A DNA stretch of 13,635 bases, from the NCBI GenBank assembly GCA_002338255.1, contig DDHX01000032.1, forward strand, positions 89,974 through 103,608, written 5' to 3'. The position numbers and the translations under genes are program-made. Origin of the DNA: Ruminococcaceae bacterium UBA1865. Its GTDB lineage: Bacteria > Bacillota > Clostridia > Oscillospirales > Acutalibacteraceae. Shown here in pieces: positions 8,026-13,635 of the stretch. Numbering within the stretch: position 1 is the stretch's first letter; the number at the start of each line of letters is the position of its first letter. Under the pieces are notes generated by a model, which saw nothing but the letters and a program-made list of their open reading frames with translations, was not told the DNA's origin and ran no database searches.

Positions 8026-8700
8026 ATGAAAGAATTAGAAGAAAAGTTAGGGTATCATTTTAAAAACCAAAGTTATCTCAAAACAGCTTTAACGCACTCG
8101 TCCTATGCGAACGAGGCTAAGGTGCCGGGCGGCAGCAATGAACGCCTTGAATTCTTGGGCGATTCCATTTTAGGTGTCGTTGTTGCGGACTACCTGTTTA
8201 AAAATTTTTCAGACTTACCGGAGGGCGACCTCACCAAAAAGCGGGCCGCACTCGTTTGTGAAAAAGCATGCTGTGGTTTTTCAAAGCAGCTTGATGTCGG
8301 AAAATATTTGCTTTTAAGTCACGGCGAACAAAATTCCGGCGGGCGTACCCGTTCGTCGATTTTAGCCGACGCATTTGAGTCGATTATCGCTGCGATTTAT
8401 ATTGACGGCGGTATGGAAGAGGCTCGCGAATTTATCCTTCGATTTGTTTTGCCGTTGCTGCAAACAGCAAAGCCAAAAACGTTCAAGGACTATAAAACCG
8501 CATTGCAGGAAATTATCCAGCAAAACCCCGAGGAGCATTTGGAATATGTATTGACCGGCGAAAGCGGCCCTGACCACGACAAGCATTTCACGGTGGAAGT
8601 ACATTTGAACAGTAATGTAATTGGCAAGGGCGGCGGGCGCAGCAAAAAGGAAGCCGAGCAGCAGGCCGCTCGTGAAGCAATGGAGCTGATGGGCTATTGA
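8026..8700 (+). CDS. rnc: Ribonuclease III
   Basis: RNase III cuts double-stranded RNA, notably in rRNA precursor processing and mRNA turnover. The 224-residue protein has an N-terminal catalytic domain with the signature ERLEFLGDSIL (39-49), including E42 and D46, and the second acidic cluster DAFESIIAAIYID (115-127) with D115 and E118. A C-terminal double-stranded RNA-binding domain (about 155-223) starts at DYKTALQE and ends with the GGGRSKKEAEQQAAREA helix. The preferred start is ATG 8026, with GGAG (8013-8016) 9 nt upstream. An in-frame TTG at 8011 overlaps that site and adds five residues, so it is less likely. The stop codon overlaps the TTG start of the next gene. Confidence 0.97.
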   Translation: MKELEEKLGYHFKNQSYLKTALTHSSYANEAKVPGGSNERLEFLGDSILGVVVADYLFKNFSDLPEGDLTKKRAALVCEKACCGFSKQLDVGKYLLLSHGEQNSGGRTRSSILADAFESIIAAIYIDGGMEEAREFILRFVLPLLQTAKPKTFKDYKTALQEIIQQNPEEHLEYVLTGESGPDHDKHFTVEVHLNSNVIGKGGGRSKKEAEQQAAREAMELMGY

Positions 8701-9695
8701 AGCACGCGAATGTGGCGATTTTTGTTCCCCATAACGGCTGCCCGCACCAATGTAGCTTCTGTAACCAGCGGAGCATCACCGGCAAGCTGTCACAGCCAAC
8801 GCCGCAGGATGTTTTGGATGCAGTTGACATTGCAAAAGCAAGCCTTGGCAAAGATATGCAAAATGCTGAAATTGCCTTTTTTGGCGGCAGTTTCACCGCA
8901 ATTGAACGCGGCTATATGGCTTCACTTCTGAACGCGGCAGTGCCTTTCGTCAAAGACGGCACTTTCGCGGGAATCCGAATTTCCACAAGGCCGGACTATA
9001 TTGATGATGAGATTTTGGCTCTTTTAAAGCGATACGGCGTTACCGCAATTGAACTCGGCGCTCAGAGTATGGACGACCGTGTGCTGAAACAAAACGGGCG
9101 CGGCCACACCGCAAAACAAGTTGAAGACGCGGCAAAGCTGATCAAATCATACGGATTTACACTCGGATTACAAATGATGACGGGTCTTTACGGCGATACG
9201 GCTGCGGGCGGCTTTCAAACTGCTGAGAAATTGGCCGCACTCAATCCGGAAAATATCCGGATTTACCCGACCATTATTATGCGTGGCACGGAGCTGGGCG
9301 ATCAATACCTCAGAGGTGAATTTAAGACACTGAATTTGGATGAAACGGTGGAACTTTGCGCGGGGCTTCTCGATTTTTTTGAAGAACGCGGTATTGCAGT
9401 GATACGCCTTGGCCTGCACAGTTCACCCGAACTGGAACGGGACATGCTTTCCGGCCCGTGGCATCCTGCTTTTCGTGAACTCTGCGAAAGCAGCCGTATA
9501 CTTCATAAAATGATTGATGTTTTAACACGAAACAATATACCAAAAGGCACAATTACGGTGAAAGTCAACCCAAGAACAGTTTCCAAGGCAACAGGGCAGA
9601 AGAAAAGCAATTTAAATGCGCTTTGTGACCTTGGATATCAAGTGAGAATTATGCCTGATTCCTCCGTTTTGGAGAACTGCTTTACGATAGAATAA
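8697..9695 (+). CDS. Elp3-like radical SAM protein without an acetyltransferase domain, function unknown
   Basis: The 332-residue protein binds a [4Fe-4S] cluster through C15, C19 and C22 (CPHQCSFCNQ) and should cleave S-adenosylmethionine to make a radical. GGSFTAI (63-69), RISTRPDYID (94-103), IELGAQSMDD (118-127) and GLQMMTGLYGDT (157-168) resemble the radical SAM core of the Elp3/YhcC group. The remaining roughly 120 residues do not look like the GNAT acetyltransferase domain of Elp3 but could be the short radical-SAM C-terminal extension. The start is TTG at 8697, overlapping the rnc stop by 4 nt (TTGA). The family N-terminus ('KHAN-xx-FVPHxGCP') begins there and no ATG lies before the cluster motif. 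GGAG at 8682-8685 is a distant ribosome binding site. Related genes occur next to rnc/smc in Clostridia, often annotated only as 'radical SAM protein'. The substrate is not known to me; RNA modification is a guess. Confidence 0.85.
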   Translation: MKHANVAIFVPHNGCPHQCSFCNQRSITGKLSQPTPQDVLDAVDIAKASLGKDMQNAEIAFFGGSFTAIERGYMASLLNAAVPFVKDGTFAGIRISTRPDYIDDEILALLKRYGVTAIELGAQSMDDRVLKQNGRGHTAKQVEDAAKLIKSYGFTLGLQMMTGLYGDTAAGGFQTAEKLAALNPENIRIYPTIIMRGTELGDQYLRGEFKTLNLDETVELCAGLLDFFEERGIAVIRLGLHSSPELERDMLSGPWHPAFRELCESSRILHKMIDVLTRNNIPKGTITVKVNPRTVSKATGQKKSNLNALCDLGYQVRIMPDSSVLENCFTIE

Positions 9696-9709
9696 TTTGG
9701 GGTGAGAAC

Positions 9710-12700
9710 ATGCTGCTAAAATCGCTGGAAATTCAAGGATTTAAGACGTTTCCAGATAAAACAACGCTGAGCTTCGACAATGGAATAACTGCGGTTGTCG
9801 GCCCTAACGGCAGCGGAAAAAGGAACATCAGCGACGCGGTGCGCTGGGTCTTGGGCGAACAGTCGACTCGAGTGCTTCGCTGCACCAAAATGGAAGATGT
9901 TATTTTTAACGGAACCCATGCCCGCAAGGCACAGGGCTTTGCTGAAGTTACACTGAATATAGACAATGCCTCCCGCCAACTGCCGTTTGACGGCGATAAC
10001 GTGGCGGTTACACGCCGCTACTACCGCTCCGGCGACAGCGAGTATCTTATCAATAAAGTGGCAGTCCGCCTCAAGGATGTCAATGAACTTTTTATGGACA
10101 CCGGTTTGGGACGTGACGGCTATTCGATTATTGGGCAGGGTAAAATCGATAGTATTGTTGCCGCCCGTTCTGAAGACCGTCGTGAAATTTTTGAAGAGGC
10201 CGCTGGGATTTCCCGTTTCCGTTATCGTAAGGAGGAATCCGAACGCAGGCTGAACCAGGCCGAGGACAATTTACTGCGGCTGCGTGATATTCTGACAGAA
10301 TTAGAGGATAGGGTCGGCCCGCTAAAAGAACAAGCCGAAAAGGCCGAGCAATATATTACATACGCGGGTGAAAAGCGTACTCTTGAAATCGGACTCTGGC
10401 TAAACACCCTTGATCAATCCGGTCAGATTCTGCGCGAACATAATGATAAAATTATCATCGCAAAAAATCAGCACGATGCCATCGAGCAGGAGTTAAGCGA
10501 AATTGACGCTGAAATCGAAGCGAATTTCAGAGATTCCAGCGCGTCTACCGCCAAGGTGGACGAAATCCGCCAGGAAGCCGCGAAGTTAGAAGAAAACGCG
10601 GCTAAAAAAGATGGGGAAGCATCTGTCCTGCAAAATGATATTCTTCACAATAACGAAAACATCGTGCGTATCAAGCGGGAAATTGAGCAGAGTGCTCTTT
10701 CCGGCAAAAATATGGACGATGAAATTGAAGAGAAGAATAAGCAAATTACTGAAAAGACACAATACATAAATGGAAAAAATGCGGAATCGGCAGCCTGTTC
10801 CGAAAAACTCAATCAAATCCGGCAGGGTATGAGTGAAACGACTGCAAAGATTGATGGATATACGAGCCAAATTGTGGACTTGACTGCAAAAGCAACGGAA
10901 GCAACAGTGGCCGAAATGACCGCCGCTTCTTCCATTTCTGAAATAGAACTCCGCCTTTCCACAGTCGGTGAAACTCTTCAGTCTAAACAGGCGCGCGCGC
11001 TCGAACTGAAAAACACAGCCACGGACTACGCAAAAATGCTTTCAGATACCGATGACCGCATGAATTCGCTTTCCAACTCCGTCAAGGGCTACGAATTGCG
11101 TTTGAACTCCCGCCGCCAGCGTATGGAAACGATGAAGCAGCAGAGCGATACACTCAATTTGGACGCACAGGAGCGTTCGCGCCGTGCACACTTGCTGGAA
11201 GAACTTGAACGCAATTTAGAGGGTTTTTCACAAAGTGTAAAAGCGGTTATGAAAGAGGCCGACCGCGGCACAATCAGCGGCATACACGGCCCGGTGTCGC
11301 GCATAATTAAAGTGCCGGCGCAGTATACGATTGCAATTGAAATAGCGCTTGGCGCGGCAATGCAGAATATTGTAGTTGGCAATGAACAGGATGCAAAACG
11401 GGCGATTCAGCTATTAAAACAGCGGAATTCCGGTCGTGCGACCTTCCTGCCGCTTTCCACCATCAAGGGGAATATTCTGCAGGAAAACGGTCTTGATGAT
11501 TGCCCGGGCTTTGTCGGCGTTGCCGGTAAGCTGTGTAGCTGTGATGAAAAATATAACGGAATTTTAAATTCCCTTTTGGGGCGAATTGTTGTTGCCGAAG
11601 ACCTGGACAGTGCCGTGGCAATCGCGAAACGGTATGGATATCATTTTCGTATCGTTACTCTTGACGGTCAGGTCGTCAACGCGGGCGGTTCACTGACCGG
11701 CGGTTCCTTTGCAAAAAATTCCGGACTGCTGAGCCGTGCAACCGAAATCGAACGGTTGAAGGTACAGGCCGCCGAATTAAAAGGCAAAGCGGAACAGGCT
11801 GCTGCCGCGTTAAAAACCGCAATTGAGGAGGTTTCCGCTGCTGAAGCTGCGCTTGCTGCCTCCAAAGCGGAACTTGCCAATACGCAGGAGGAACGTTTCA
11901 AAATCGACGCTGAACATAAACGTGCCCTCGCCGATTTTGCGACTGTAACCAACGACATTCATGTTCTTAATACCGAAAAAGAAACAGCCGGTGCAAGGTT
12001 GAGCGACCAAAAAAAGACGAGGGAAACCGCTCAGTCGCAGTCAAAGGAAATTATTGAAAAGAAACTTGCGCTGCAGGATGAGTTGAACCAAATCAGTTCC
12101 AGCCGCGGTGAGCTTAATCAAATTAGTGATGAGTTGTCTTCCAATTTACAGGAAATTCGTATTGCCTGCCTGTCGGCACAAAAGGACATTGAATCATTAC
12201 GCGCCGGCATCTCGGATATTGAACACCGCAGGCTTGACCACGAAGGCAAGGCGGATACGCTTAATCAGGAAATTAAGGAAGTACAGACGGCTACCATCGC
12301 ATTGACTGTGCGGATTAATGACTTACATAAGCAGGGGCAGGAGCTGCGCGAAGCCGCTCAAAAATCCGATGAACAGATTCAGCAATTAAACGCGAAGCGC
12401 ATGGAATATGAACGCCTTTCTGTGGAGTTGCGTACCAAAGAACGTGAAAAATCTACTGATAAAGAAAAAATCGGTCATGATTTGGCCCGCTTGGAAGAAC
12501 GCAAAGCCAACCTGCAAAAAGAATATGATGAAATAATCAGCCGCTTATGGGAAGAATATGAATTGACCCGCCGCGAAGCCGAAGAAGTCGGGGCGAAGAT
12601 AGAAAATTCTGCCACGGCTCAAAAACATTTAAATGAGTTAAAAAATAGAATTAAAGCACTGGGTTCGGTCAATGTTGCGGCGGTCGAGGAATACAAAGAG

Positions 12701-13285
12701 GTTTCCGAACGCTATGAATTTATGACCAAGCAGGTTACCGATGTTGAAAAGAGCAGGGACGAGCTGAAAAAGCTCATCGGCGAACTGACTCACCAAATGC
12801 GAGATTTGTTTGTAACCCGCTTTCAGCAGATCAATGAACACTTTCAGCAAACCTTTCAGGAACTGTTCGGGGGCGGCACAGCCTCACTTGCGCTGAGCAC
12901 GCCGGATAATATTTTAAATTCCGGTATTGATATTGCCGTTCAGCCGCCGGGTAAAATTGTAATGCATCTGGAGTCGCTTTCCGGCGGAGAAAAAGCGCTT
13001 GTGGCCATTGCGCTGTACTTCGCAATTATGAAGGTCAGCCCTCCGCCGTTCTGTGTGCTCGATGAAATCGAAGCCGCGCTTGACGACGTTAATGTTGACC
13101 GCTTTGCCGCCTACCTGCGCCGCATGAACAAAAATACACAGTTTATTGTCATTACCCACCGCCGCGGCAGCATGGAAGAGGCCGACGTTCTTTACGGCGT
13201 TACCATGCAGGACGAAGGAGTCTCAAAGCTTCTTGAGCTGCGCGCAACCGAAATTGAAGCAAAGCTGGGAATGAAAGAACAGTAG
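9710..13285 (+). CDS. smc: Chromosome segregation/condensation ATPase SMC, with unusual Walker A
   Basis: SMC dimers with ScpA and ScpB form a ring that extrudes DNA loops and helps separate chromosomes. The 1191-residue protein is full length. The N-terminal head spans about 1-165, with Walker A at 31-38, R57, and Q143 in IIGQGKID. The first coiled coil is about 170-510. The hinge is about 519-665, starting TISGIHGPV and ending with GGSLTGGSF. The second coiled coil is about 680-1010. The C-terminal head has signature SLSGGEKAL (1089-1097), Walker B VLDEIEAAL with D1118 and E1119, and H1150. GGGGTGAG (9699-9706) precedes the ATG. Two deviations stand out: Walker A is GPNGSGKR, with Arg at 38 where Ser is expected, and LRCTKMED has Cys58 where Gly is usual. 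The frame is open throughout, so this is not an obvious pseudogene. Position between rnc and ftsY matches Firmicutes. Confidence 0.97.
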   Translation: MLLKSLEIQGFKTFPDKTTLSFDNGITAVVGPNGSGKRNISDAVRWVLGEQSTRVLRCTKMEDVIFNGTHARKAQGFAEVTLNIDNASRQLPFDGDNVAVTRRYYRSGDSEYLINKVAVRLKDVNELFMDTGLGRDGYSIIGQGKIDSIVAARSEDRREIFEEAAGISRFRYRKEESERRLNQAEDNLLRLRDILTELEDRVGPLKEQAEKAEQYITYAGEKRTLEIGLWLNTLDQSGQILREHNDKIIIAKNQHDAIEQELSEIDAEIEANFRDSSASTAKVDEIRQEAAKLEENAAKKDGEASVLQNDILHNNENIVRIKREIEQSALSGKNMDDEIEEKNKQITEKTQYINGKNAESAACSEKLNQIRQGMSETTAKIDGYTSQIVDLTAKATEATVAEMTAASSISEIELRLSTVGETLQSKQARALELKNTATDYAKMLSDTDDRMNSLSNSVKGYELRLNSRRQRMETMKQQSDTLNLDAQERSRRAHLLEELERNLEGFSQSVKAVMKEADRGTISGIHGPVSRIIKVPAQYTIAIEIALGAAMQNIVVGNEQDAKRAIQLLKQRNSGRATFLPLSTIKGNILQENGLDDCPGFVGVAGKLCSCDEKYNGILNSLLGRIVVAEDLDSAVAIAKRYGYHFRIVTLDGQVVNAGGSLTGGSFAKNSGLLSRATEIERLKVQAAELKGKAEQAAAALKTAIEEVSAAEAALAASKAELANTQEERFKIDAEHKRALADFATVTNDIHVLNTEKETAGARLSDQKKTRETAQSQSKEIIEKKLALQDELNQISSSRGELNQISDELSSNLQEIRIACLSAQKDIESLRAGISDIEHRRLDHEGKADTLNQEIKEVQTATIALTVRINDLHKQGQELREAAQKSDEQIQQLNAKRMEYERLSVELRTKEREKSTDKEKIGHDLARLEERKANLQKEYDEIISRLWEEYELTRREAEEVGAKIENSATAQKHLNELKNRIKALGSVNVAAVEEYKEVSERYEFMTKQVTDVEKSRDELKKLIGELTHQMRDLFVTRFQQINEHFQQTFQELFGGGTASLALSTPDNILNSGIDIAVQPPGKIVMHLESLSGGEKALVAIALYFAIMKVSPPPFCVLDEIEAALDDVNVDRFAAYLRRMNKNTQFIVITHRRGSMEEADVLYGVTMQDEGVSKLLELRATEIEAKLGMKEQ

Positions 13286-13306
13286 TGGATAAAGGAGAAA
13301 TCATAA

Positions 13307-13635
13307 ATGGGCTTTTTTTCAAAGATTAAAGAAGGACTAAAAAAGACAAGAGATAAAATGAGTACATCGGTAGAGTCCATGCTGCACTCCTTTACCGTAA
13401 TAGACGAATCTCTTTTTGAAGAGCTTGAAGAGTTACTTGTGATGGGCGACGTCGGTATGCCGACCGCGGAACGTATCTGCGACATTCTGCGCAAAAAAGT
13501 TAAGGAAAAGGGTGTCACCGACCCGAACGAAATCTTTAATATGCTTCGTGATACGGTTGCGGAAATGTTAAGGGGTGGTGAGGAGCTTCATATCGACACA
13601 AAGCCGTCCGTTATTCTTGTAATAGGCGTTAATGG
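13307..13635 (+). CDS. ftsY: Signal recognition particle receptor FtsY (5' part, cut by window end)
   Basis: FtsY is the SRP receptor GTPase that docks ribosome-nascent chain complexes at the membrane. Only 109 complete codons are present, reading off the end of the window. They begin MGFFSKIKEGLKKTRDKM and continue through the helical N domain (LFEELEELLVMGDVGMPTAERI) to VILVIGVN (102-109), the first half of the G1 P-loop (family GVNGxGKTT). The protein starts directly with the N domain and lacks a long acidic A domain, as in the short FtsY of many Gram-positives; the amphipathic N-terminal helix probably does the membrane binding. AAGGAG (13291-13296, approximately) lies before the ATG, 21 nt after the smc stop. 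Co-transcription with smc is likely. Confidence 0.95.
   Translation, partial: MGFFSKIKEGLKKTRDKMSTSVESMLHSFTVIDESLFEELEELLVMGDVGMPTAERICDILRKKVKEKGVTDPNEIFNMLRDTVAEMLRGGEELHIDTKPSVILVIGVN

Noticed and set aside
9863..9873. Adjacent SalI and XhoI recognition sequences (GTCGACTCGAG), reminiscent of a cloning linker, close to the odd SMC residues.
   Set aside because: The bases code in frame for SMC residues QSTRV, which fit the family (LGEQSxRxLR), so a chance occurrence is the simpler reading. It is worth a glance only if the SMC region proves to be an artefact.
13192..13518. A 108-residue minus-strand reading frame across the smc end and ftsY start.
   Set aside because: It is antisense to two clearly conserved genes, has no family resemblance and no ribosome binding site that I can see. 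It is a shadow frame.
1..13635. Search for CRISPR arrays, insertion sequences, tRNAs, toxin-antitoxin or defence genes.
   Set aside because: No repeated spacer structure, transposase-like protein, tRNA-like fold or accessory gene was seen; nearly all sequence is covered by recognised core genes.

Overview
This window is a continuous run of chromosomal housekeeping genes, all on the plus strand, from a Gram-positive bacterium. The best guess is class Clostridia, in the Ruminococcaceae/Oscillospiraceae neighbourhood. The reasons are the order infC-rpmI-rplT-rRNA methylase and dprA-topA-trmFO, a folate-dependent TrmFO, strong purine-rich Shine-Dalgarno sites before most genes, and an rnc / radical SAM / smc / ftsY cluster. 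Base composition is moderate and looks uniform by eye. I see no mobile element, phage gene, tRNA, rRNA or CRISPR array.

Region 1 (1-1420) is a translation operon. A near-consensus promoter (39-67) starts a structured leader of about 160 nt that ends in an intrinsic terminator (172-204), the arrangement expected for an L20-responsive attenuator. It is followed by infC (IF3, rare AUU start), rpmI (L35) and rplT (L20). A strong terminator (1387-1420) closes this part.

Region 2 (1435-3444) holds a SpoU/TrmH-family RNA 2'-O-ribose methyltransferase whose end overlaps dprA. A weaker terminator follows dprA.

Region 3 (3543-9695) is a tightly packed series: topA, trmFO (4-nt overlap), plsX, rnc and a radical SAM protein of the Elp3-like type that starts at a TTG overlapping the rnc stop. 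There is no acpP or fab gene between plsX and rnc, where many Firmicutes carry them.

Region 4 (9710-13635) is full-length smc (chromosome condensation) and the first 109 codons of ftsY (signal recognition particle receptor), cut by the window edge.

Together the genes cover ribosome production and tRNA/rRNA modification, DNA topology, uptake and segregation, membrane lipid initiation, RNA processing and protein targeting. The strongest anomaly is in smc: the Walker A motif reads GPNGSGK-R instead of GPNGSGK-S (R38), and the conserved Gly after the arginine-finger position is Cys (C58). Each is explained by a single base change. I did not find a convincing previously undescribed system.
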